64,000 nucleotides of DNA from Mucilaginibacter inviolabilis (GTDB lineage Bacteria; Bacteroidota; Bacteroidia; Sphingobacteriales; Sphingobacteriaceae): NCBI RefSeq assembly GCF_011089895.1, contig NZ_JAANAT010000004.1, forward strand, positions 434,001 to 498,000. The letters are read 5' to 3'. Each line of letters opens with the position of its first letter. Within the stretch, counting starts at the first letter, position 1. The position numbers and the translations under genes were made by a program. A model generated the notes under the pieces. It had not been told where the DNA came from, searched no databases, and saw only the letters and a program-made list of their open reading frames with translations. This document shows, piece by piece, positions 52,304-61,830 of this stretch.

Positions 52304-54493
52304 ATGATGATATCTTCCTTGAACTCAAAACATGTATGTGTGGTCATCATCGGTTTTTTTATGCTGATAGGACTATGTGTTCCCGTTAATGCTCAAACTA
52401 AGCCAGAGGCCGATTGGCTGCTTAATCCCGCAGCTTATAAAGCGGTAATCAAACCCTCGGTTTCTGGTAAGGAAATTACGCTGAATAACGGTTTGGTAAA
52501 AAGAACTTTCAGGCTGAATCCTAACCTGGTTTGTACCGATTATACCAATTTGGTTAACGGTCAGCAGTTGCTGCGATCGGTTAAACCCGAGGCCCGTTTA
52601 ACCATCAACGGCAAAAATTATAATGTAGGCGGATTGATCGGCCAAAAGGAGAACGCCTATCTTTTGCCCGAATGGATTGATAATTTCAGTGCCGGTAAAA
52701 ATGATTTTCAGTTAAAACGATTCGAGATCAAAGCGCTTGCACCCCGGTTAAACTGGAAAAGTAAATTCTGGGCAAGCAATCATCATCAGCCTGGTGGCCA
52801 ACAGATTGATTTTTACTATCAGCCCGGCGCGCCTGAGTTAGCGGGGTTGGAGGTAACTGTAAGCTATGAACTATATGATGGCTTGCCACTGATCATTAAG
52901 TCGCTTAGCATCAATAATAAGAGTGATCAGTCATTCAAGATCAACCGGGTGGTGAGCGAAGTGCTGGGTATGGTAGAAGAGCAAAGTGCCGTAGTGGGTA
53001 CGCCCGTCAATATGGCTAAACCGCAGGGTATTTACCTCGAAACCAATTATGCCTTTAACAACGCCATGCGTTATGACCTGAGCGATCAGACCACGCATTG
53101 GAAGGCTGATTCCACCTATACCTCACAGGTGAATTTTGATTACCAGACGCCATGTTTGCTAGAGATCTATCCGGATAAAGCACCCGGCATCGACCTGCAA
53201 AAGGGGGAAACTTTTAACTCCGTACGGACAAACGAACTGTTGATGGACAGTTACGACCGGGAACGCCGGGGACTGGCCATTCGTACCATGTACAATACCG
53301 TAGCGCCATGGACAACCGCCAACCCTATATTTATGCACCTGGTGAGCCGCAATGATGAGGAAGTGCGCACCGCGATAGATCAATGTGCGGCAACTGGTTA
53401 TGAGGCGGTGATATTAAGCTTTGGCAGCCATTGCAATATGGAGGATACTTCGGCCTCAAATATCAAACGATGGAAACAGCTGGCTGCTTATGCGCACAAC
53501 AAGCAGGTATTTATAGGCGGATATTCATTATTCAGCTCGCGTAGGATCAGTGATGAGGATGATGTGATCGACCCTAAAACGGGCAAACCAGGCGGCGCTT
53601 TCTTTGGCAACGCGCCTTGTTTTGGCAGTAAATGGGGACTGGCTTATCGCGACAAGATTAAAACCTTTTACGCACAAACCGATTTCGACATCTGGGAAAA
53701 TGATGGCCCGTATCCGGGCGATGTATGCGCGTCGACAACGCATCCTGGCCATAAAGGTCTGGATGATTCGCAATGGCGACAAATGGAGATCCAGAAGGAG
53801 CTGTATCATTCCCTGCACGAAAAAGGAGTTTACATCAACGCGCCCGATTGGTATTTTTTAGATGGCACCAATAAAATAGGTATCGGCTATCGTGAAGTGA
53901 ATTTCTCATTGCCACGCGAAGACCAGATGATCCTGAACCGGCAGAATATTTTTGACGGTACCTGGGAAAAAACAGCTTCCATGAGCTGGGGATTTGTACC
54001 ACTAACCAAATACCAGGGCGGCGGCCCGGAAGCGGTTTTAGAACCTTTAAAAGACCATCTGAAGGACTACGAGCAACTGATGGCCCAGTATTACGGGGCA
54101 GGGGTGCAGGCCTGTTATCGCGGTCCGCGGTTGTATGATACCGAAACTACTAAGCAAACCGTCATCAAAGTGATTAACTGGTATAAAAAATACCGCGATA
54201 TCCTCAACTCGCAGATCATCCACCTGCGCCGGGCAGATGGCCGCGATTGGGACGGCATTTTACACGTAAACCCTAATCTGCAAACCAAAGGTATGCTGAT
54301 GCTGTATAATCCGCTCAGGCAAGCCATCACGCGTACCATCACCATTCCGTTGTATTATACCGGGCTCACCAGCACAGCTATGGTTCAGGAGCAGGAAGGT
54401 CCGGCCAAAAAATATGCGCTAAGCCGTGATTATAAAATAACCTGCACATTCACCCTGAAACCCGAAAGCTACACCTGGGTACAGATAAGGTAA
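52304..54493 (+). CDS. Secreted TIM-barrel protein, candidate alpha-glycosidase of unassigned family
   Basis: A 729-aa protein with a signal peptide (ending V-N-A-Q). Residues ~35-300 look like the N-terminal super-sandwich of alpha-galactosidase-type enzymes (I-T-L-N-N-G-L-V-K-R-T-F-R). The middle is TIM-barrel-like, with D460-F-D-I-W-E465-N-D467-G-P-Y-P-G-D as the strongest candidate active-site strand and A-P-D-W-Y-F-L-D-G further on. The C-terminus is a beta domain. This resembles clan GH-D (GH27/36) in layout, but I cannot assign a CAZy family. It starts 9 nt after the DUF4091 stop. Function is inferred from context. Confidence 0.7.
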   Translation: MMISSLNSKHVCVVIIGFFMLIGLCVPVNAQTKPEADWLLNPAAYKAVIKPSVSGKEITLNNGLVKRTFRLNPNLVCTDYTNLVNGQQLLRSVKPEARLTINGKNYNVGGLIGQKENAYLLPEWIDNFSAGKNDFQLKRFEIKALAPRLNWKSKFWASNHHQPGGQQIDFYYQPGAPELAGLEVTVSYELYDGLPLIIKSLSINNKSDQSFKINRVVSEVLGMVEEQSAVVGTPVNMAKPQGIYLETNYAFNNAMRYDLSDQTTHWKADSTYTSQVNFDYQTPCLLEIYPDKAPGIDLQKGETFNSVRTNELLMDSYDRERRGLAIRTMYNTVAPWTTANPIFMHLVSRNDEEVRTAIDQCAATGYEAVILSFGSHCNMEDTSASNIKRWKQLAAYAHNKQVFIGGYSLFSSRRISDEDDVIDPKTGKPGGAFFGNAPCFGSKWGLAYRDKIKTFYAQTDFDIWENDGPYPGDVCASTTHPGHKGLDDSQWRQMEIQKELYHSLHEKGVYINAPDWYFLDGTNKIGIGYREVNFSLPREDQMILNRQNIFDGTWEKTASMSWGFVPLTKYQGGGPEAVLEPLKDHLKDYEQLMAQYYGAGVQACYRGPRLYDTETTKQTVIKVINWYKKYRDILNSQIIHLRRADGRDWDGILHVNPNLQTKGMLMLYNPLRQAITRTITIPLYYTGLTSTAMVQEQEGPAKKYALSRDYKITCTFTLKPESYTWVQIR

Positions 54494-54585
54494 CGGCGAG
54501 GTTGAGCAAGGATTTGAGGAGTAAGGAACAAGGACTTTTGGAGCAAGGATAGAAGGAACAAAGAGTAAGGATAAAAGGGCAAGGG

Positions 54586-54911
54586 AAATCTTTGCTCCTT
54601 GTTCCAAAAAATCTTTACTCCAAAAATCTCCCTGATATTTCGTATATTTATATCTATACCAGCCCGGTTCATATTTAATGATGAGTCGGGCTGTTTGGTT
54701 AAAGAGAAAATAAGACCAAAAATCGATCGATTGGTATGTAGTTATTTGATAATCAATTATTTAATACTTTTTAAAGTTTTAAAAACTACTCAAAACCATG
54801 TTGTAATTTGTTAAAAAGTGTTAAAATGAGGTTTTTTCAAGCAGTTTTTGATCGATTTTAATCCCATTTCGAACAGAAATTTGTTAAAATTCAAGGTTTA
54901 AAAAGTTTTTC
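54586..54911 (-). repeat. Dispersed ~330-bp non-coding repeat, copy B
   Basis: This is the inverted partner of 1848-2182. The stem CAGCCCG (54660-54666) / CGGGCTG (54687-54693) is kept while the loop differs from copy A. It starts exactly at the stop codon of the DUF1304 gene and is oriented in the direction of that gene's transcript. The adjacent 54494-54585 contains several degenerate GGAGTAAGGA/GAGCAAGGA units, which also occur at the end of each repeat copy and at 2893-2940. Together these fill the 418-nt gap between the hydrolase and DUF1304 genes. Confidence 0.75.
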
Positions 54912-55271
54912 TCACCTGATCAGGATAAGTATAATAGCCAGCAACGCCGGCACCGCCTGAATAAAGAATATCTTTTTGGTTACAGTAAGTGCCCCGTAAA
55001 CACCAGCCACTGCCACACATATCAGGAAAAACAAGGCAATATGATTGTGCCAGTTAGCATCATTGATAAAAAATGTCCAGATAAGACCGGCGGCTAAAAA
55101 ACCATTATACAGGCCCTGGTTGGCGGCTAAAACTTTACTCTTTTCTAGTTCTGCCAGAGGTTTGTTAAAGGCTTTAGGGCCGCGGGTTGTCCATGCAAAC
55201 ATTTCCAGCCATAGTATATAACAGTGAATAAGGGCTACCAGCCCAATGAATATTTTGATAATAAGATCCAT
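54912..55271 (-). CDS. DUF1304 family membrane protein
   Basis: A 119-aa inner-membrane protein with four helices. The preferred ATG at 55271 (M-D-L-I-I-K-I-F-I-G-L-V-A-L-I-H) matches family members; the frame runs to 55292. Family motifs are A-L-I-H-C-Y-I-L-W-L-E-M-F-A-W, L-A-A-N-Q-G-L-Y-N-G-F-L-A-A-G and A-G-V-Y-G-A-L-T-V. Function is unknown. It is divergent from the ROK gene and unrelated in theme to the surrounding glycan locus. Confidence 0.9.
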   Translation of the reverse strand: MDLIIKIFIGLVALIHCYILWLEMFAWTTRGPKAFNKPLAELEKSKVLAANQGLYNGFLAAGLIWTFFINDANWHNHIALFFLICVAVAGVYGALTVTKKIFFIQAVPALLAIILILIR

Positions 55272-55603
55272 AGGTTTAAACGATTTATGCATAAATGTAG
55301 CAAAATGTGAGAGATATACTACTCCAGATTGTTCTTATATCCATAAAGCCCTCTATACAGCCATTCAATTATGCCTTGCTGTACAAGATGAATATATAAC
55401 TTATCTTTTTGCCAAAAAAGCTTAATTATTGTAAGTATTATAATTATCGCTCATGATTATTGCAATTTTTATTAGATAATATTATTTATATCAATCAATT
55501 TAAAAAATTATTTTATTTATTCAAATACTTATTAAAAAAAATCAAAAAGATTGCTTAAAAATCTAGAATTAATTAATTATGTTTGAATAATAACCAATTA
55601 TTT
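55272..55603. other. AT-rich divergent promoter region (DUF1304/ROK)
   Basis: About 330 nt, strongly AT-rich, without a gene. It must hold promoters for both divergent genes and perhaps the operator of the ROK protein, but I see no convincing palindrome. Confidence 0.3.
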
Positions 55604-56842
55604 ATGGAAGGTAGGCATAAGCAAATTAAAAGTGCCCAATTAAAGAGTGATATCTTAAAGCAATTGTATTTTAAAAAATCGCTTTTATATAGTGAACTAA
55701 GCGCCATTTATAACAAAAGTATTCCTGTAATAAATAAAATAATAAATCAGCTGATCAAAGAAGGGTTTGTAGCGGAAATTGGTTATGCTGCTTCAAGCGG
55801 GGGAAGAAGACCCCTGATGTACGCTGTAAAACCGGATGCTATGTACATCATGGCTATAGCGATGGATCAGTTTTCTACCCGGATGTTAATTACGGATATG
55901 CATAATGAACCGGTAACGGAAGTTAAAATGATAGCGTTGTCATTAAATGATAATCCTGATGCTTTGTCGCAATTGATAGAGCATATTAACAGCTGTATTG
56001 TAAATAGTGGTATAGATAAAGCCAGGGTACTGGGAATCGGTATCGGTATGCCAGGCTTTGTTAGTGTTTCTGACGGAATGAATTACTCATACCTGGACTC
56101 AGGCGGCGAAAAGCTAACCACTTACATAAAAAATGCTATCGGGCTTCCGGTATATATTGATAACGACTCGAGCTTAATTGCGTTGGCCGAACAAAAATTT
56201 GGCGCGGCGCGGTCAAAAGATCAGGCTATGGTCATTAACCTGGGTTGGGGTATTGGCTTAGGGATGATAGTTAACGGTGATATTTTCAGGGGAAGCGATG
56301 GTTTTGCCGGTGAATTTAGCCACATCCCTTTGTCTGAAGATGGTACGCTATGTCTCTGTGGTAAACAAGGTTGTCTGGAAGCCGAGGCATCTATGCTGGT
56401 TGTAACTAAAAGGGCGATAGAAGGTATTAAACAGGGCAAGCTATCATCCTTAAAATCATTTATTAACGAGCCATTGGAAGTGATCGCGAAAGCCATTTTT
56501 GATGCTATTGACATTGGCGATCAGTACGTGATAGATCTGCTTTCAGATGCAGGCTATAAAATAGGTAAAGCCTTGGCCATATTGATACATATTATGAATC
56601 CGCGGGCTATAATTTTAAGTGGCCGGGGTACAAAAGCCGCTAAAATAATGTTGGCACCTATACAGCAGGCGTTAAACAAATACTGTATTCCACGTTTAGC
56701 CGCAAGAACAGAGCTACTCATTTCGTCACTTGGTTTTGATGCCGAGCTTTTGGGCGCAGCAGCCCTGGTTATGGAATATTTAGACGATGATATTTTAAAT
56801 ACACACTTTAAACAACAGCCTATGAGTAAAACACAAGTATAG
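55604..56842 (+). CDS. ROK-family transcriptional regulator/sugar kinase homologue
   Basis: A 412-aa NagC/Mlc-type protein from the ATG at 55604; a TTG at 55583 in frame is less likely. Residues ~8-65 are a winged helix (L-L-Y-S-E-L-S-A-I-Y-N-K-S-I-P-V-I-N-K-I). A ROK actin-like domain follows with V-I-N-L-G-W-G-I-G-L-G, and the zinc site C-L-C-G-K-Q-G-C-L-E-A-E preceded by F-S-H-I-P. ROK regulators bind N-acetylglucosamine, glucose or related sugars. It lies 48 nt upstream of SusC, so it probably senses a sugar released by this locus and controls it. Confidence 0.93.
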   Translation: MEGRHKQIKSAQLKSDILKQLYFKKSLLYSELSAIYNKSIPVINKIINQLIKEGFVAEIGYAASSGGRRPLMYAVKPDAMYIMAIAMDQFSTRMLITDMHNEPVTEVKMIALSLNDNPDALSQLIEHINSCIVNSGIDKARVLGIGIGMPGFVSVSDGMNYSYLDSGGEKLTTYIKNAIGLPVYIDNDSSLIALAEQKFGAARSKDQAMVINLGWGIGLGMIVNGDIFRGSDGFAGEFSHIPLSEDGTLCLCGKQGCLEAEASMLVVTKRAIEGIKQGKLSSLKSFINEPLEVIAKAIFDAIDIGDQYVIDLLSDAGYKIGKALAILIHIMNPRAIILSGRGTKAAKIMLAPIQQALNKYCIPRLAARTELLISSLGFDAELLGAAALVMEYLDDDILNTHFKQQPMSKTQV

Positions 56843-56890
56843 TAAAGCAAAAACAACCACATTTTTAAATATAAATATAACCGCTTAATC

Positions 56891-59800
56891 ATGAAAAAAA
56901 CATTACTACTCACGTTAATAATGCCCTGTTTGGCTATGGGAGCTAACGCTCACTTGAAGGCAAACATGAGTGCAATAAGCAGCAATTCGCGTTTGACCAA
57001 GAGCGATAGCAGGCAAGCAGTAAAAGCAATTGAAACAATTAAAGGAACAGTGAAGGACGCCAGCGGACAACCGCTTATTGGTGTAAACGTACAAGTAAAA
57101 GGAACAACCCGTGGTACCCAAACTGATGTAAATGGCGCCTTTTCGGTACAAGCCAGCATTGGCGAAACATTAGCTATCAGTTACGTCGGGTACGCCAAAA
57201 AAGAAATAATTATAAGCTCAACAGCCGCCTTGAACATTGTACTTGTAGAAGATTCAAAAACCTTAGGCGAGGTAGTGGTAACTGCTTTGGGCGTTAAAAG
57301 ATCCGAAAAATCATTGGCCTATTCAAGCCAGTCAGTTGGTGGAACAGAATTGACCAATGTAAAAAGCGATAACCTGATGAACGCCATTAATGGTAAAGTA
57401 GCAGGTATAACCATTACACCGAGCGCTTCAGGTGTCGGTGGCTCATCAAAAGTATTATTGCGCGGTAACAGATCAGCTACAGGGAATAACCAGCCATTAT
57501 ATGTTATTGATGGGGTGCCTATCAGCAATGCCTCCAATGCAAACGGTCAACCCAATAGTACGTATGGTGGTACGCCTGATGGCGGTGATGGTATATCCAA
57601 CCTAAACCCTGAAGATATTGAAAGCCTTACCGTATTAAAAGGAGGTACAGCAGCTGCCTTATATGGTAGTCAGGCGGCAAACGGCGTTATTATTATTACC
57701 ACTAAAAAAGGTAAAGCAGGTAAAATGCAAATTAATTTTTCATCATCTTCAAGCATTGACAAAAATGCTTATCTGCCCGAGTTTCAAAGTCGTTATGGTG
57801 TAACCAGTAAAGGTAATACCACAAGTTTTGGACCTGAAATTTCAAGTGCCCCCGATAATTTATCTAAGTTTTTTCAAACAGGTAATAACTTTACCAACTC
57901 ACTTACCTTATCAGGAGGCAATGAAGTCGCACAAACGTATTTTTCTTATTCTAATGTTACAGCCAGAGGTGTTGAACCTGGAAATAAGCTAGGCAGGAAT
58001 AATATTAACTTCCATGAAACAGCTAAGTTCTTTGATAAATTAACCGTAGATGGTAATGTAAATTACATTACGCAGCAAATAAATAATAGCCCAACTATAG
58101 GCTTTTATACTAATCCCTTAACAGGTTTATATCTTTTTCCAAGAGGGCAGGATATTACACCTTATAAAACCAACTATGAAGGGCCAAATGGCAGCAATGG
58201 TGTGCCAACACAAAACTGGCCGTACCAGGAAGATCTTCAACAAAACCCATGGTGGATCATTAACCGCAATATCAATTTTTCAAAACGTAACCGCGTGTTA
58301 GCGAATGCCAGCGTTAAATATGAGTTTACCAAATGGCTTAATATACAGGCCAGGGGAAGTATTGACCGTATTGACGATAGCTATGATCAGCGTTATTACG
58401 CGGGCACATTGGCCCCCCTTGCGGCTGGTAATAATAATGGTAGCTATAGCGGATCAGATGTGGTATTGAACCAAAAATACGGTGATGTGATTGTGAATTT
58501 TACATTACCCGGCAAATCTGATTTTAAACTGGATGGTTTAATTGGTTCAAGTATTACTGATAATTTTCAATCAGGTATTAACTGGGGCTCAGGGCCTGGT
58601 GGCTACGGGTTGATAACACCAAATTTGTTTACCATTCAGAATATCCAGGTTTCTAACGCGGCGCAAGGTATAAACTCAGCAAACAGTGTTAATACGGTTC
58701 CTAACTTTCATACCCAGCTTCAAGCCGTATTTGCCAACGCTAACCTTTCTTATAAAAACTGGGTGTATTTAACACTCACAGGACGTACCGACTGGTCATC
58801 AACTCTTGCGTCTACTGCATCTGACCATTATTTTTATCCATCAGCGGGTTTATCATTCATTTTAAACGAGATGGTTAAGTTGCCTGACGCTATTTCTTAT
58901 GCAAAGGTTAGAGGTTCATATGCGCAGGTAGGTAATGGAGTACAGACATATGCAGCTAATCCGGTTAATAATGCGGCTGATAATCCTGCTCTTAATCCTA
59001 CAGGGGTTACCAATCCGCCAAGCTCAAATGGGGTAACCTTATCTAACAGGCCTCCTTACCCTTCTCTTAAACCAGAAAAAACCAAATCATTTGAATTGGG
59101 TACTGACTTGCGGTTTATGAATGATAAGCTATCTTTTAGTTTTACCTATTATAAATCAAATACCTATAATCAATCCATTCCGGTTATTCCACCAGCACCA
59201 TCAGGATATGGCGCTGGTTTTGTAAATGCCGGAAATATTCAAAACACGGGCATTGAGTTTACATTGGGCTACAACCTGGTAACATCTAAAGATTTTAGCT
59301 GGAGCAGCTCTATTAATGGCTCAAAGAATGTTAACAAAATTATTGATGTTGATTCAAAAGATGGTATCAATCTCTTACAGTTAACCAACAGTAACAGTTA
59401 TCAGTCATATCTGGCCAAAGGCGGATCATTTGGCGATATCTGGGGTCAGACATTGCAACGTGATGCACAAGGACGGGTAATGATCACTGCACAGGGATTG
59501 CCTTTATTAAGCGCTGGTTTTAGTAAAATAGCTAACCCTCAGCCAAAATTTCAATTAGGTTGGAACCATAGTGTCAATTACAAAAACTTCTCGTTAAATC
59601 TATTGGTTGACGGCAAATTTGGCGGACAGGTAGTATCTGTTATGCAATCCATCTTAGATTCGTACGGCGTATCGAAGGCGTACGGCGATGCCCGGGCTGC
59701 CGGGGGCGTAAAAATAAATGGTGTTGATCCGAGTGGTAACCCGGTAACTAATGTTGATGCGCAAAAATGGTATACTTCTATTGGTGGCCGTAATGCGGCA

Positions 59801-60058
59801 TTAGGCGAGTATGTTTATAGCGCTACCGTAGTTCGTTTACGCCAGGCTGCATTAGGATACACTTTCCAATTGCCCAAAACTTCGGCTGTTAAAGCTGTGA
59901 AATTGTCTCTTACCGGAAGAAACCTGATCTATTTCTATAAAAAAGCGCCTTATGATCCGGAAGTTACTTCGTCAACTGCAAACGGTCTTGGCGGTGTTGA
60001 CGTATTTAATCAGCCGGCAACACGTAACTATGGATTTAATCTGAATGTTACTCTTTAA
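56891..60058 (+). CDS. SusC-family TonB-linked outer-membrane transporter (second locus)
   Basis: A 1055-aa protein. The signal peptide (M-K-K-T-L-L-L-T-L-I-M-P-C-L-A-M-G, ending A-N-A) is followed by a ~30-residue polar spacer rich in Ser and Ala before the carboxypeptidase-regulatory-like domain (about 50-130, I-K-G-T-V-K-D-A-S-G-Q-P-L-I-G-V-N-V). A plug (about 135-260, with D-I-E-S-L-T-V-L-K-G-G-T-A-A-A-L-Y-G-S) and a long barrel ending F-N-L-N-V-T-L complete it. It imports glycans with TonB energy. It is encoded directly after ROK and 14 nt before a SusD_2-type lipoprotein, forming one operon. Confidence 0.96.
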   Translation: MKKTLLLTLIMPCLAMGANAHLKANMSAISSNSRLTKSDSRQAVKAIETIKGTVKDASGQPLIGVNVQVKGTTRGTQTDVNGAFSVQASIGETLAISYVGYAKKEIIISSTAALNIVLVEDSKTLGEVVVTALGVKRSEKSLAYSSQSVGGTELTNVKSDNLMNAINGKVAGITITPSASGVGGSSKVLLRGNRSATGNNQPLYVIDGVPISNASNANGQPNSTYGGTPDGGDGISNLNPEDIESLTVLKGGTAAALYGSQAANGVIIITTKKGKAGKMQINFSSSSSIDKNAYLPEFQSRYGVTSKGNTTSFGPEISSAPDNLSKFFQTGNNFTNSLTLSGGNEVAQTYFSYSNVTARGVEPGNKLGRNNINFHETAKFFDKLTVDGNVNYITQQINNSPTIGFYTNPLTGLYLFPRGQDITPYKTNYEGPNGSNGVPTQNWPYQEDLQQNPWWIINRNINFSKRNRVLANASVKYEFTKWLNIQARGSIDRIDDSYDQRYYAGTLAPLAAGNNNGSYSGSDVVLNQKYGDVIVNFTLPGKSDFKLDGLIGSSITDNFQSGINWGSGPGGYGLITPNLFTIQNIQVSNAAQGINSANSVNTVPNFHTQLQAVFANANLSYKNWVYLTLTGRTDWSSTLASTASDHYFYPSAGLSFILNEMVKLPDAISYAKVRGSYAQVGNGVQTYAANPVNNAADNPALNPTGVTNPPSSNGVTLSNRPPYPSLKPEKTKSFELGTDLRFMNDKLSFSFTYYKSNTYNQSIPVIPPAPSGYGAGFVNAGNIQNTGIEFTLGYNLVTSKDFSWSSSINGSKNVNKIIDVDSKDGINLLQLTNSNSYQSYLAKGGSFGDIWGQTLQRDAQGRVMITAQGLPLLSAGFSKIANPQPKFQLGWNHSVNYKNFSLNLLVDGKFGGQVVSVMQSILDSYGVSKAYGDARAAGGVKINGVDPSGNPVTNVDAQKWYTSIGGRNAALGEYVYSATVVRLRQAALGYTFQLPKTSAVKAVKLSLTGRNLIYFYKKAPYDPEVTSSTANGLGGVDVFNQPATRNYGFNLNVTL

Positions 60059-60072
60059 TTGTACATTTTTAA

Positions 60073-61713
60073 TTGAAAGCAATGAAAACGAATCATAAAT
60101 TTAATAAATACCGCAATTGCAATCCGTATATGATTGCACTTTGCCTGGTGGCGATATTGGGGCTAAACAGCTGTACAAAGAATTTCGAGAAATATAATAC
60201 AGATCAAACCGGTATTGCTGATAAGGACCTGAAAATTCCAACCCTGTTTATTCCGATCGAACAACAAATATTCCAGAATTACCAGGTTGCTCAGAACCTG
60301 AATGCCGATGCTTACGCGGGTTATTCAACCCCACCTCAAACTTTTGGCAGAACATTGTACAATATGAACTATGTTTTTGTTGATGCCTGGAATCAGCATG
60401 CGTTCAATGAGATTTATACGAAAATTTTAGGTCCTATTAAAAATAAATTAGCACCGCCGCCATTATCAGTTAAAACCGCTTTGCCTGATTTTTGGGCAAT
60501 TGCCTTGATATTGGAGGTTGAAGCAATAGACAGGGTAACTGATAAGTTTGGACCGGCTCCTTATAGCAAGGTGGGTTCATCATTAATCTCTATTCCTTAT
60601 GATAGCCAGCAAAGTATCTATCAACAAATGTTTTTAAAACTTGATACCGCAACAACAAGCCTGCGGGCCTTTATAGCAGCCAATCCAGGTGCTACACCTT
60701 TTGCAAAATCTGATGTGGTTTATGGTGGCGATTATACCAAATGGTTAAAACTGGCTAACTCATTAAGATTGCGCCTGGCTATGCATATTGTAAAGGTTGA
60801 TGCGGTAACCGCTCAGCAGCAAGGCCAAATAGCGTTAAGCGCGCCAGGTGGTTTGCTTTCGGCGGTTACCGATAACGCGGCTATCGCCGGAAGCGGGCAA
60901 AATGATTATTTTGTAATAACAGAAAGTTATACAGATAATTCAATGAGCGCATCTATACAATCATACATGGTAGGATATAATGATCCGCGTATTAGTAAAT
61001 ATTTTTCACCTGCCAATACCGATCCTAAGTTTACTTTCCCGGGAGCTGCCTATAAAGGTAAATATATAGGTATCCGTATTGGTTCAGACATCCCGGCTAA
61101 ACCAGCTTATTCTGGTTATTCCGTATATAATTTCAATGATACGTTTACAGCTGCGGCGCCTGAATTGTTTATGACAGCTGCAGAAGTATGGTTCCTGAAA
61201 GCCGAAGCAGCGTTAAGAAATTGGACAGGTGCAGGTGATGCTCAAACCAATTATGAAACCGGTATCAGTACTTCCATGACGCAGTATGGTGTTGCGGCAG
61301 GTGCAGCGGCTTTTATTGCCGACGGTACCAGCACGCCTACAGCTTACACAGATCCTCAAAATGCAGCTAACAACTCACCAGCATTATCAAACATTACCAT
61401 TAAATGGGATCCTGCTGCCAATAACGAGGTTAAACTGGAGCGTATCATCACCCAAAAATGGTTGGCCATGTTCCCTGAGGGGCAGGAAGCCTGGACAGAA
61501 TTCCGCCGTACAGGTTATCCCAAATTGTTCCCTGTTGTAAATAATAACAGTAACGGAACCATCGATACCAAAATACAGGTACGTCGGTTACCTTATCCTT
61601 TAAGTGAGTATACCGGAAATGCTCCTGGTGTACAAGGAGGTGTTCAACTTTTGGGAGGTCCGGATAATGGGGGCACAAGATTGTGGTGGGATGTAAACAA
61701 ACCTAACTTTTAA
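60073..61713 (+). CDS. SusD/RagB-type lipoprotein (SusD_2 subfamily)
   Basis: A 546-aa surface lipoprotein with lipobox L-N-S-C34 and the marker T-K-N-F-E-K-Y-N-T-D-Q at the mature start; an ATG four codons in is an alternative start. The helical SusD fold shows W-L-K-L-A-N-S-L-R-L-R-L-A-M-H-I and F-M-T-A-A-E-V-W-F-L-K-A-E-A-A-L-R, with the C-terminal P-E-G-Q-E-A-W-T-E-F-R-R-T-G-Y-P-K. It partners the SusC protein encoded just upstream. A strong terminator follows. Confidence 0.96.
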   Translation: MKAMKTNHKFNKYRNCNPYMIALCLVAILGLNSCTKNFEKYNTDQTGIADKDLKIPTLFIPIEQQIFQNYQVAQNLNADAYAGYSTPPQTFGRTLYNMNYVFVDAWNQHAFNEIYTKILGPIKNKLAPPPLSVKTALPDFWAIALILEVEAIDRVTDKFGPAPYSKVGSSLISIPYDSQQSIYQQMFLKLDTATTSLRAFIAANPGATPFAKSDVVYGGDYTKWLKLANSLRLRLAMHIVKVDAVTAQQQGQIALSAPGGLLSAVTDNAAIAGSGQNDYFVITESYTDNSMSASIQSYMVGYNDPRISKYFSPANTDPKFTFPGAAYKGKYIGIRIGSDIPAKPAYSGYSVYNFNDTFTAAAPELFMTAAEVWFLKAEAALRNWTGAGDAQTNYETGISTSMTQYGVAAGAAAFIADGTSTPTAYTDPQNAANNSPALSNITIKWDPAANNEVKLERIITQKWLAMFPEGQEAWTEFRRTGYPKLFPVVNNNSNGTIDTKIQVRRLPYPLSEYTGNAPGVQGGVQLLGGPDNGGTRLWWDVNKPNF

Positions 61714-61755
61714 TTAAGTACTTCATGTTTCGTTAGAAACTCAATCTTTTAATAG

Positions 61756-61797
61756 AAAGAGGCTGTATCATAAATCATGATCAGCCTCTTTTTTTTG
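61756..61797 (+). terminator. Rho-independent terminator of the second SusCD operon
   Basis: AAAGAGGCTG (61756-61765) and CAGCCTCTTT (61782-61791) pair perfectly, with extra pairing in the loop and a run of eight T residues, 43 nt after the SusD stop. Confidence 0.93.
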
Positions 61798-61830
61798 ATT
61801 TATTCACATGGTCTTGGGTTGATTCCATTG

